Shown one piece after another: positions 47,310-59,934 of a DNA stretch of 64,000 nucleotides; position 1 is the stretch's first letter, and each line of letters opens with the position of its first letter. The DNA is taken from positions 127,501 to 191,500 of the forward strand of contig MCFG01000076.1 of NCBI GenBank assembly GCA_002104895.1, read 5' to 3'. Under the pieces are notes generated by a model, which ran no database searches, had not been told where the DNA came from, and worked only from the letters and a program-made list of their open reading frames with translations. The stretch is from Anaeromyces robustus (lineage: Eukaryota > Neocallimastigomycota > Neocallimastigomycetes > Neocallimastigales > Neocallimastigaceae). The translations under genes were made by a program, and so were the position numbers.

Positions 47310-50280
47310 TATATACATTTAAAATTCCAATGAAATATTCATCAAGTTTATCTTCATTAATTAAAGAATTAGAAACTTATTTAAATGAAAAAAAAGGAAA
47401 TATGATTACAAACTTTTCTATTTTACTTCCATCATTAGAAGAATTATTTATACTTTTAGAATCTCAAAAAAATAATAATTATCAAAATAATAATAATAAT
47501 AATAATGGTAATAACAATGATAATGACATAAATAATAATATTAATAACAATACAGTAAATATTGATATTAATAATGAACATAATGATTCAGTTAATTTAT
47601 TAAATAAAAAAGCTGAAATACAATCTTTTAGTAATATTGTTTTGCCATCATCATTTAAAAAAATTCTAATATTTATGAAATTAAGATATAAGATATATTT
47701 TAAAAATAAATCCTTCATGTATTATTTTATCTTTGTACCAATTATAACATCTATTACTATTTTTCTTATTGCAAAGTATTATAGTAGTGAAAGCATTATT
47801 GAATTCCCATCAAAAGAACTGTCTTTCAATAAGTTATATGGTAATACGATTTGGAATTATGATATTAATCAATCAAATATAAACCAGGATATCTTTAAAC
47901 CATATTTTAGTCAAAGTTCTACTAATTTAGATATCAAATCTATGGATAATATTACTATATCTGATAGCGATCCATATTATTCTGTATCATTTTCTGGAAA
48001 TCAAAATGGAACTGATTATTCATTTGATATATATTATAATAAAAGTATGCCACATTCTCCACCATCCATATTAAATGCCATTTCCAATTCCATTCTTCAA
48101 TCTCAAAATATTAATGACAAAATATCTGTATCATCACAGCCATTATCTTATATACAAAATAATGATGTCATAAATGTAATAATTTGTATAATGATTGGAT
48201 TTATTATTATAACAAGTATTAATTCTTTAGGATATTTAATTATTAATGAATATTGTGGTGGAATTCTTCAACAATTACAATTAAATCAATTTAATCATCA
48301 AAATTATTATATATCATCTATATTAGTTGATTTATCTATATGTTACCTTTCTTTCCTAATAATGATTATTACTGGTTTAGTATTCCATTTTAATCCTTTA
48401 TATCATTCATTATCATTTATATCTATAGCATTGATAGGCTTATTAAGATAAATATATAGCTATTTTTTTTTTTTATTAAATTTCATATTGTATATATGTA
48501 TATCATATATTAATATTATATTTATTTTTACTTTATATTTTTTATTTTTTATTTTTACTTTTTTTTTTATATTATTATATACTCATAATAATTTATTTTA
48601 TATTTATTTCATTTAATATATTATTATTATTAATTATATATTTAGTTCAATATCTTCTATTCTTCTTCAATATAATTTAACTTTGCTTTTCAAAAAAGAA
48701 ATTCAAGCTTCTGCAATAATACCAACATTAAATATGGTATTATTAATGATGATATTGATAGTAACTTTTATTCTTCATGTATCATATCCTTCAACGTCTT
48801 TTACTACTATTTTTTCAAGTAAATTTGTAAATATTGTAAGATTTATTATTATCATTTATCCACCATTTTCAAATATTGCAGGCTTTTATACATTATACGA
48901 ATTCCATAATAAAAATAAATATTATGGTTTTGAACTCTCACTTAATAATTATTTGAAGCAAAATAATGGAATATCTGCAATTATTATATCATGCTTGTTT
49001 TCCTTAATGTTATATTGGTTTTTATTAATGTATTCTGATAAAATATTAAATGGTAAAACAACACAAAAAAATGATAATAAAACAAAAAATTCTCAAGATG
49101 AATTTATAGATGAAAATAATGATATTATGAAAGAAATAAGAATGGTAAATACAAATAATAGTGCAATGCCTATTAGTGTATTACATATTTCTAAAGATTT
49201 TGATTTTAATAATATTACTAGTACAATGAAGAAGAAAATTAATAAAAACAATAATAATTATAAGTATGGAGAGATTCATAAATCAAATAACGGTAAAAAT
49301 TATGTTAAAACAATAATTGAAGATGTTACTTTTGGAGTAAAAGAAAAGGAATGTTTTGGTTTATTAGGACCTAATGGTGTAGGAAAATCTACACTTTTAA
49401 ATATTATAACAAAATCATTCCCACCTACTAATGGTCATGTTTATTTCAACGGTAAGGATATTTATATAGAAAAGAATGATAATAATATCATTGGTTATTG
49501 TCCCCAAAATAATATTTTATGGAATGAATTAAGTATTTATGATCATGTTCAATTTTATTTAAGAATTAGAGGTGTTCCTGAAAATTTAATAAATGATTAT
49601 ACTAATCAATATATTCAATATTGTGAATTAGAAGAACATAAATAAAACCTGTTAAAAATATTAGTGGAGGAACTAAACGTAAACTTTGTGTTCTTCTTGC
49701 ATTATGTGTTGATCCTAAACAAATTATTCTTGATGAACCAACTTCAGGTATTGATCCAGCTACAAGAATGTTTATTTGGAATTTAATTAAAACGGTAAAA
49801 TCAAGTGGACATTCTTCATTAATTTTAACTACACATTCCATGGAAGAAGCACAAGAATTATGTGATCGTTTAACTATTTTAATTAATGGATATTTAGTTT
49901 GTATTGGATCACCCGATTATTTAAGAATGAAATATGCTTCTGGATATATTTTAGAAATTCAAACAACTCAACAAAAGAAAATTCATAAAATATTATTTGG
50001 AAAAGAAACAGAAAATGAAAATGAAAATGAATATGTAAATGAAAATGAATATAGAAAAGAAGAAAATGAAATAGAAGGTATCTTTTCTAATTGTCCTTAT
50101 CAATTTGAAATAATTAATAATGAACGTTTCAAATATCAAATTGAAATTAAACAAGGATTAGGTAAACTATTTGAAATTATGGAATATGCTAAAAAGAAAC
50201 AACTTATTCTTGATTATACAATTAGTCAATCAACATTGGAACAAGTTTTTATTGATTTTACAAATCAAATTAATAATTAA
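44700..50280 (+). pseudogene. Full-size ABCA-type ABC transporter, apparently damaged (splice donor and frameshift)
   Basis: Visible exon 44700-44817 encodes QIKILLWKNYL and the first membrane segment, as in ABCA N-termini. Donor T|GTAAGT at 44818 and acceptor AAATAG at 45146 join it in phase to 45147-48447, which holds extracellular domain 1, the first membrane block and NBD1. NBD1 has Walker A GHNGAGKTT (46601-46627), LSGGQ (46883-46897) and Walker B VFLDEP (46946-46963). Membrane block 2 continues from 48646 after acceptor TTTAG, but the matching donor reads AG|ATAAAT instead of AG|GT. NBD2 has GPNGVGKST (49367-49393), ISGGT (49660-49674) and IILDEP (49723-49740), but one base is missing near 49640-49643, giving TAA at 49643. 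The first start codon is not found. Expected product ~1680 aa, a lipid-type exporter. Recent pseudogene or sequence errors. Confidence 0.75.
44818..45146 (+). other. ABCA intron between membrane segment 1 and extracellular domain
   Basis: 329 bases with GTAAGT at 44818-44823 and AAATAG at 45141-45146. The exon ends with one base of a codon and the next exon begins with two (T + TA = Leu). This continues a hydrophobic stretch into IASIGLIYLEDPYD in frame. Two 47-base near-identical T-rich repeats lie inside (near 44983-45062). Confidence 0.65.
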
Positions 50281-51715
<1,435 letters not shown>

Positions 51716-53277
51716 TTATTCTTTCTTTTCTTTTTCTTTTTTCTGTTGTTGATGTCCTATATTTAAATAAGAAAGAAAAAAAAAATATAAAAAAATTAAA
51801 AAATGAAAAAAAAAAAGTTAAAAATAATGTTTTTTTTTGTATTTATATATATGAAATTTATGTCTTACCATTATAAATAACAACAATAATCATTATCGTT
51901 CCAATAATAACAACTAAAGAAATAATAAATATTGCTATATAACCTATTTATGAAAAGAGTATTATATATATATTATTTATTATTATTTTATTGTTACTAA
52001 TATTTCATTTTTATTTTTTAATTTCTTTTTTTTTATTATTATTAATATATTTAATTTTTATTTAATTCTTTTTTAATAATAATAATAATAATAATAATAA
52101 AAACTTACGAAAAATATAATAAGCAGGACATATATAATTTTTGTAAAAAGGAAAACCGCCTTGATATAACATTTTATTTTTTTTAATAATCATACTGAGG
52201 TTAAGATCATTAAGAATATTACATAAATTTTCAATTCCATTATTTCCTTGTAAAGACTTTCGTAATGAAGTTAGATATGTAATAGCAAAAACAGCTTTTC
52301 CTTTAGATAAAAAATTTTTATAAAGATAACAATTATTTTCTTTTTTTGAAACACAATTTTCATTAATAGCAAATTCAAAATCATCTCCAACTTCATCTAT
52401 CATAAATAAAGAATTTTTTAAACCTATTGAAAAATCTAATTCATGTGCTGTAGCAGATAACCATTTTGCAAAATTAATAGCATCTTGTTTTGTAAGAGGA
52501 TTAGACCAAGTTTTTTGAAGATCTTCATTTTCATAACCATCTATATTATCTACTTCAATACCATCACATTTTTTTTCTACAGCTAATTTCATTCGTTCTT
52601 TTAAAATTGGTTTTAAACCTTCTTTACGAATATCTAACCAGTAATTACCAAAAAGTTTATTATAAGAAGTATTAACAAGTCCTTCAACTTTATAAAATTC
52701 ATCTTTATCAGGACGATCTTCTAAAGTTCCACCTGAAAAATAACATATAACTTTTTTATCTGCATCATGATAATTTTTAATATCTTCTTCACTTCTTTTA
52801 TGAAGATCTACATCTAAAACTTCTACTCTTTCTGCCCGACTATATATTTAGTAAAAATAAAATAATGAAAGGAAATTCAAAATATTTTTTTTTAGAAAAA
52901 AAATATATATATTAAATATGTTACATATATATTTAAAGAAAAAAAATTTAATGTATAATAGTTTTAATATTAAATATATATATTAGCATAAAGATTAAAT
53001 CTTTAATTATAACAAATTATATTATAAAAATATTCCAATATGAATTTAAGAGAAAAGTAAAAACAAAAATTGAAAAATTAAAAGAAGTTTTTTTTATTAT
53101 ATATTATTCATTAAAAAATATTATAATTCAAATTATATTATCATTAAATACCTACAGGTAAATATATCCTTTAAGAACATAATTCCATGTTGTTCCTGGT
53201 TTAGGTTGCCATATAGCATAAGTATTAATTATTAAACATAAATTTATTAATAATAAAAGACATAATATAAACTTCAT
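51716..53277 (-). CDS. GH114-like glycosidase with signal peptide and C-terminal membrane anchor, four exons (322 aa)
   Basis: Proposed exons are 53277-53156, 52839-52109, 51943-51869 and 51756-51716. Donors are GTAGGT, GTAAGT and GTAAGA, all acceptors end in AG, and all phases fit, totalling 969 bases. Residues 1-21 are a signal peptide; WQPKPGTTWNYVL follows, the usual start of the GH114 (endo-alpha-1,4-polygalactosaminidase) domain. Then come VLDVDLH, KVICYFSGG, YWLDIR and CDGIEVDNIDGY (residues 132-143), with acidic residues D133, E136, D138 and D141 near the expected active site. NENCVSKKENNC and KAVFAITY complete the family pattern. Exon 3 encodes one hydrophobic helix (about 286-308) and exon 4 a Lys/Glu-rich tail, so the enzyme would be membrane-anchored facing outward. 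The substrate is uncertain: galactosaminogalactan-type polymer by family. Confidence 0.8.
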
Positions 53278-54029
53278 TATATAATAATTTGTACACCGTA
53301 TATTATTTAAACCGATTTAATAGTTTATAATTTATGTTATTAATTATTGTTTTCATTCGATTAAATTACCTTTATTAATTTACTTTAAGTTTAGATTTAT
53401 ATTATTTTTTTATTATTTTTATTTTTATTATATTTAGATTTCTTATTTTTATATTTATTTTTATTAAGTTTAAATTTTATTTTTTTATTTTTATTTTTAT
53501 TATATTTATATATTATAATTTTAGAATATACTCTTATAATTATTTATTTTTTCTAATATTTTGTTTCTCATACTTAAATAACAATATAAATATTAAATAT
53601 TTATTTTTACTATAAAGTATATAAAAAAATGAATAAATAAAATAAATATATAAATAAACTATATATTTTATTTTAAATAAAAAAAAAATATTCATTATTT
53701 TACTTTTTCTTTATTTTTGTGAAAATAAAATAATAAAAAAGCAAATAAATATAATTAATTTTAATATTTCTATATATAAAATAAATAAATAAATATCATT
53801 TTTATAAATGATTTATTTTTCTTCAATAATACAATTTTTAGTATTAATAGAAATGATATATTTTTAATATAAATTTTGAAATGCTTTTTTTTTTTTAAAA
53901 AAAATATATATATATTATTATTAATTTATTATCTATTAATTTTTATTTGTTTGTTTCTAAACAAAAACAAAACAAATATAATATATTGATAATTGAATCT
54001 TCAAAAATAAATTCTATATAGATAGATAA
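53278..54029. other. A+T-rich spacer between the GH114-like gene and its relic
   Basis: Upstream region of the GH114-like gene. It has TTTTTATTA-type imperfect repeats (53400-53520) and AAATA runs. No gene is recognised. Confidence 0.4.
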
Positions 54030-54775
54030 TTAGACGTAAGCATTTTCTTCAATTTTATTACTTCTTTCTTTTTCATATTCTTCTTGATATTCTTTTTCGT
54101 CTTCGTTTATATTTTCATTTTTGTTTTCGTTTTGATTTTGACCTTCTTTTTCTTTTTTTTTCTTTTTTGATTCTTTAATTAAATAGGAAGAATAAATAAT
54201 ATATAAAAAAGTAAATTATTTATATTAAATAGTTAAGTTTTATAAAATATTTATATATATATATATATTTAAAATTATTAAATATTCTTTTACCATTAAT
54301 AACAATAATAATCGCAATTGTTCCAACGACAATAACTATGGAAAAAACAATTATTGCTACATAACCTATATAATAAAAAAAATAAAATAAATATTTAATT
54401 AATTAATGTTCTACTATTTGATATTATTAATAATATTTTATTTATCTCTATTTTTTTTTAAAAAAAAAAAATTTTAACTTTATTATTTTCATAGCAAAAA
54501 AAAAAAAAAAAACTTTCCAAGAACTTTAGATGCAGGACAATAATAATCTTTATAAAATATATAACCAGTTTGATATAAAGTTCTATAATTTTTAACAATC
54601 ATACTAAGGTTAAGATCATTAAGAACATTACATACTTCATCAAAACTATTATTTTTTCGTAAAGATGATCTATATGTAATAGCAAAAACAGCTTTTTCTT
54701 TAGATAAAAAATCTTTATAAAGATAACAATTAGGTTCTTTTTGTGTAGCACAATCTTCATTAATAGCAAAAAAAC
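54030..54775 (-). pseudogene. 5'-truncated second copy of the GH114-like gene
   Basis: Minus-strand homology starts abruptly near 54775 in the middle of exon 2 (FAINEDCATQKEPNCYLYKD, against FAINENCVSKKENNCYLYKN in the intact gene). It runs through LNDLNLSMIVKN and YYCPAS. A second exon (about 54363-54289) is the same membrane helix (YVAIIVFSIVIVVGTIAI), and a third is a Lys/Glu/Asn-rich tail ending ENAYV at the stop 54032-54030. The signal peptide and the whole first half, including the presumed catalytic acids, are absent, and the donor after CPASKVLG is weak. It is a relic of a tandem duplication; the exon order is conserved. Confidence 0.75.
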
Positions 54776-55566
54776 CATAATATATGCATCATTGTATGGT
54801 AATGTTACATCTTATATTATTTAAAAGTAATTAAATGTGTATAATATATATGTTATTAATTTTATCATTTATTATTTTTTATTATTATTATTATAATTTC
54901 TTTTTTCTTCATTTACAATTTTATTCATAATCTTAGTTTAAAAAAATTACTATATTGCCTGTCGTTTTGTTTTTATTTACTTATTCATATAATAACATTT
55001 TTTTTTTATAAAATTTATATATATATATATATATATACTTTTTATACTTTATACTTTTTATACATTTTTTTATTTTTTGATATAATTTTAATTATAGATC
55101 ATAAATATTAATAAATATTAATAATAATATTAATTATTATTTACTCAAAAAAAAAAAAAAAAAAAAAAAAACTTTATAAAAACATATTACAAGATTTATA
55201 TATATTTTAAATTTTTTTATTATTAAATATAAATTCTATATTTTTATACATTGATATAATACATTAAAAAGAATATTTAAAAAAGTAAATCATTTTTTAC
55301 ACAAATATCTATAGAATATTTTTAAATTTAATAAATAGTAGAATATTAATAATAATTATAAAATAAAAACAATATTATATTAAAAAAAAAAATTGTAAAA
55401 TATTAAAGAAAAAATATTATAAAAATTTTTTAGTAGAATATTAACAGAATATTAAAAGTTTTTAAAAACTAATAATAGAATATTAATATTAATAAAAAGA
55501 AAAAGATAAAAAAAATTTTTTTTTTATATATACATTTTTATAATATTTTTATACTATAAAAGTTTC
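54776..55566. other. A+T-rich spacer
   Basis: Contains a TA run (55017-55036), a poly(A) tract (55147-55170) and low-complexity DNA. No gene is seen. Confidence 0.45.
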
Positions 55567-57357
55567 TCAATTAGCATCTTTAGCTGCTTTAGCTAAAATT
55601 TCAGGTGGGATAACTTTAGTAGTAGGAATATAGGACACATCATCATTGGCTGATTCAGCTAAAATTTCTGGTGGAATAGCTTTAGTACTTTTTATTGGTA
55701 TAGCAGGTGGAGCTTCTAAAATACTTGGTGGAACAGTCTTTGTAGTTTTTATTTCAGTTTCTGATAATGATTTTGGTGGAGGTGCAATAAGTTGTTCATC
55801 ATTTTCAAAATCAGGTAATGATTTTGATGGAGGTGTAATAAATTGTTCATCATTTTCAGATTCAGGTAATGATTTTGGTGGAGGTGCAATAAGTTGTTCA
55901 TCATTTTCAGATTCAGGTAATGATTTTGGTGGAGGTGCAATAAGTTGTTCATCATTTTCAGATTCAGGTAATGATTTTGGTGGAGGTGTAATAAATTGTT
56001 CATCATTTTCAGATTCAGGTAATGATTTTGGTGGAGGTGTAATAAATTGTTCATCATTTTCAGGTAATGATTTTGGTGGAGGTGTAATAAGTTGTTCATC
56101 ATTTTCAGATTCAGGTAATATTTTTGGTGGAGGTGTAATAAATTGTTCACCATCTTGACCTTCAGTTGGTGGAGCAATAATTTGTTCACCAACTTCATGA
56201 ATATAATGTATATAACTATTATATCTTTCATTTTCCTTAAAGTATGCCTCTTCATCTAAAATATAATGACCATTATCTTCCTCTTCAAGGAATTGATATT
56301 TCATTAAAGAAATAGTTAATGGAGAATCTTCATCAACATGACTAAATGGTGTTATTTGAGCAAGAGTTCCTAAAATTTTTAATAAATTAAATTGTTTATT
56401 ATTTTGATAAACTTCAATATCAAAATCTAATTCTTCAATTGTATCAAGATTGAATCCCTTTATAACTTCATCAATATCAAATGTAGCATAACCTTCTTCA
56501 TTAACTGCTAATTCTGGAAGTTGGTTATCAAAATCAAGTTCTGGATATAATTTTTTAAGATTATAACCCTTTAATAGTTGAAGTTGGATTTTTAAATCAC
56601 GTGTAGTAGTATATAATAATAAAGTTTTTCTAGCTGCGTCAATTTCATCTTGATGTAAATCTTCTTCTTCATCAGTATAATCTGGTATATCATCAAGGTT
56701 ATATTTTTCATCAAAATCTTGATAATTTTTAGTATCAAATGTATAATTACCATTTTCATCTTTAATAGCAAATTTAAAGTATTCTAATCTTTTAGTTAAA
56801 TCGTCATCATAATCGAAACTTTTTAAAGTAGTAACATCAGCAAGAGTTTTCATAAATTCAATAAGATGGAAAGAAGGATTACTTTGATAAATACGTAATG
56901 TGAAATCGTTATATTTGTATCCTATTTGTACATCTGAATAACTTTCAATATCATATTTAAAATTTTTGTAAACTTCTTCAGTATTGAAATGTGGGTAACC
57001 ATCTTCACCAATCATTAATTCAGGAAATTGATTTTGAATATTTAAAGTTGGATATACATCAGTATAATTATAATTCTTTATTACTCTAAGTAATAAAACA
57101 TTATCCCATTCATAAAAATCTAATTGATCTTTCATTCTTTCATTATGTTCTTCTGGTGTCATCTCTTGACCATCTTGTGCAGTACTATCAAGTACAACTT
57201 CTATTGGTACTTCTTCTTCATCAGGTGATATACCAGGTACAGTTTCTACTGGTATATCTTCTTCAGGAAGAATTTCAAATGAATTATCTACTGGTATAAC
57301 ATTAGCATAAACTAATGTAGTTAATACTATTAAAATAAAGATTAAAGTAATTTTCAT
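55567..57357 (-). CDS. Secreted protein with duplicated ~130-aa domain and Pro-rich repeat tail (596 aa)
   Basis: Not a family I recognise. The signal peptide is at about 1-18. Residues 19-80 are acidic with many Pro. Two related domains follow, about 86-222 and 253-382. Each starts with a hydrophobic helix, then KxYNxxxxYPxLxxxNQxPEL, an EGY/DGY turn, (F)xxxEVxKxF, a YQxN stretch and a closing YxxF(L)xxDNGxYxxD motif. Residues ~400-530 contain seven copies of a 15-17 residue repeat, LPESENDEQxITPPPKS. The tail ends with degenerate KxxPPEILA motifs. It is acidic, with no membrane anchor and few or no Cys. It could be a wall-associated, matrix or adhesion protein (inference). Single exon. Confidence 0.8.
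   Translation of the reverse strand: MKITLIFILIVLTTLVYANVIPVDNSFEILPEEDIPVETVPGISPDEEEVPIEVVLDSTAQDGQEMTPEEHNERMKDQLDFYEWDNVLLLRVIKNYNYTDVYPTLNIQNQFPELMIGEDGYPHFNTEEVYKNFKYDIESYSDVQIGYKYNDFTLRIYQSNPSFHLIEFMKTLADVTTLKSFDYDDDLTKRLEYFKFAIKDENGNYTFDTKNYQDFDEKYNLDDIPDYTDEEEDLHQDEIDAARKTLLLYTTTRDLKIQLQLLKGYNLKKLYPELDFDNQLPELAVNEEGYATFDIDEVIKGFNLDTIEELDFDIEVYQNNKQFNLLKILGTLAQITPFSHVDEDSPLTISLMKYQFLEEEDNGHYILDEEAYFKENERYNSYIHYIHEVGEQIIAPPTEGQDGEQFITPPPKILPESENDEQLITPPPKSLPENDEQFITPPPKSLPESENDEQFITPPPKSLPESENDEQLIAPPPKSLPESENDEQLIAPPPKSLPESENDEQFITPPSKSLPDFENDEQLIAPPPKSLSETEIKTTKTVPPSILEAPPAIPIKSTKAIPPEILAESANDDVSYIPTTKVIPPEILAKAAKDAN
55771..56148 (-). repeat. 51-bp coding tandem repeat (Pro-rich tail)
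   Basis: Seven units of 51 bases, one shortened to 45 (near 56055-56085), encoding the LPESENDEQ repeat. Units are nearly identical in DNA, so copy number is likely variable between strains. Confidence 0.9.
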
Positions 57358-58084
57358 TTTAACATCAATTTAAATATATTATTTAAATATATATATAAAT
57401 ATAAGAGTGTAGAGTTATAAAATTATATATATATTATTTGTGTAAATTCTGTTTATTTTTAAATTTTATGATATATGGAATAAAATTATTTACAATATTG
57501 TATTTATATAAATATATTTTTCTATAATAAAAAAAATTAATATGAAAAAATATAAAATATTTTTATTTTTTAAGTATAAAATTAATTATTTTTATACTAA
57601 TTTTTTTTATATATATTTGATTAGTAATTATTAATTTATTGGAGAAAAAATAAATATTATTAAAAAAACATTTAAAAAAAATTTTTTATTAATAAATTTA
57701 ATAATAAATAAAATTTTTATTTAATTAAATATTTTAATTACTATATTATAGATAATATATTATTTAATATATTATCATTATAATTCTTTGTAATAAAACC
57801 TTAATAAATAATTTTTTTTAAATTTTTATCATATTCCGCAAGTTGAATAATAAATTTTGTATGGTGTAAGTTTGAACTTTAATAGTCCCTAGACCAATAA
57901 CAATTATTAGGTGTATAAATTATTATTAACTTATTATAAGTATTAATTATTATTATTATTATTATATTTACTTATAATTACAAAATTTTCCTTTAATGGA
58001 AAATTCTTTTCATTAACATTATTTGTTTAATTTTACACATTTTTTTAATTAAATAAATGAAATCTTTGTAATTTATTTTTATTA

Positions 58085-58209
<125 letters not shown>

Positions 58210-58485
58210 AATAAAAATAATCAATAAACAAATTTAAAGTAAAAAATGGATATGCCGTATATTGATAAATTGTATCAGATACATTTATCTTTTATATTAT
58301 CAAATGATAAATAATAATGAATGATTCTCTGTATATTTTTTTAGATTTTTATTATAACAGATAATTAGATTTATTATTAAAATCTGTATAATTTCATTTA
58401 TAAAAAATAAAAAAAATAGAATATTATATCTAGTTACCAAAATATTTCATATAATAATAAGAATTATCCAATAATTTTGATACTA

Positions 58486-58751
58486 GATGATTAAAATATT
58501 AAAATATAAATATAAAAAGAGAATAATAAACTAATATTGAACAGGTCATTTCCTCAGAGAAGTATAATTATTTTCAGAAATTAATTAATAAATATTATAA
58601 AATGCTTTAAATAGTAATAGTATTATTTTTAAATATTTGAATTATATTAATGTAATATTAAAAAAATTATCTAGTATCAAAATTGAAATGACCTGTTCAA
58701 TAATACTTTATGATTCTCTTTTTATATTAATATTTTAATATTTTTATCATC
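58486..58751. mobile_element. MITE-like element with ~67-bp terminal inverted repeats
   Basis: The left arm (58486-58552) and right arm (58684-58751) are imperfect reverse complements, with the core TTGAACAGGTCATTTC against GAAATGACCTGTTCAA. About 130 bases of A+T-rich DNA separate them. A second, offset pair, ATTTTGATACTAGAT (58474-58488) and ATCTAGTATCAAAAT (58667-58681), is interleaved with the first. There is no coding capacity. It may be a foldback/MITE or a decayed hairpin-forming repeat; a target site duplication could not be fixed. Confidence 0.55.
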
Positions 58752-59778
58752 ATTTAATTATTATTAACCAATAAGACTGTATAATTTATTATCATGCATC
58801 ATATAACTATTATTATTTTATTTTTATTCTTTGATAGAAACAGTACTATTTTATTATTACTATTATTATTATTAATTATAAGTATTAATGTAAATATGCA
58901 TTTATTTAATATTATACAAAATATTATTATTTATTATTATTTATATATTATATAAAAATTAATATAATCTATATTAACAAATATTATTTTATGTAATTCA
59001 TATATTTATTTATAAATCTTTTATATTATAGTTCCTATAAAAAGATAACTTCATGCTTTCTTTTCCCATAAAATTTATTTTTATATATTATAATACTATA
59101 AAGTTGGATATATTTCCCATTATTCTCTTTTTTTTCTAATAGACATAAATAATAATAATAATTTATTTACTATATAGTTTTTAACATTCATTATAACCGT
59201 CAACTATATTTTTTATATTATTTAAATCAATATAATATATATCTATTAAATTATTTATTATATTATTTAAATCAATATAATATCTATCTATCAAAATATT
59301 GCATTATATTATATAAATTAAATTATTATTTCATAATTTCTATGATATTTAAGCTGGATTATTTCCATTATAAAGATATCTGTAAAAAAGGTAATAAAAC
59401 ACTTATAATATAATAAATCATTTTTTTTTATTTTTTTAATAATTCATTAAAGAGTATTTTCTGTATCAAATTTTATTTTATTAATTTTATAATATATTAA
59501 TATATATTAATAATATATATTATATTACAATATATTCATATTTTAAAATTAATTTATTTAGTAATATATTAAATTACATAATATTATATACTATTTCATA
59601 TTGAAATATATTTTACTATATACGCTTATTTATATTCTATTTTATAATTTATTATAAAAATATTTTAAAATAATACACAATTACGATTAGTATTTTTTTA
59701 AAAAAAAATTTAAAAATTACATTATTATTAACGGTAAACTTTAAAAATGTTCCTGTTTTTCATTTTTAATTTATTTAA

Positions 59779-59934
<156 letters not shown>

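Noticed and set aside
52062-52108. Poly-Leu C-terminus of the GH114-like protein
   Set aside because: It is read-through into the intron after GTAAGT at 52108; splicing leads to a membrane-helix exon that the paralogue also keeps.
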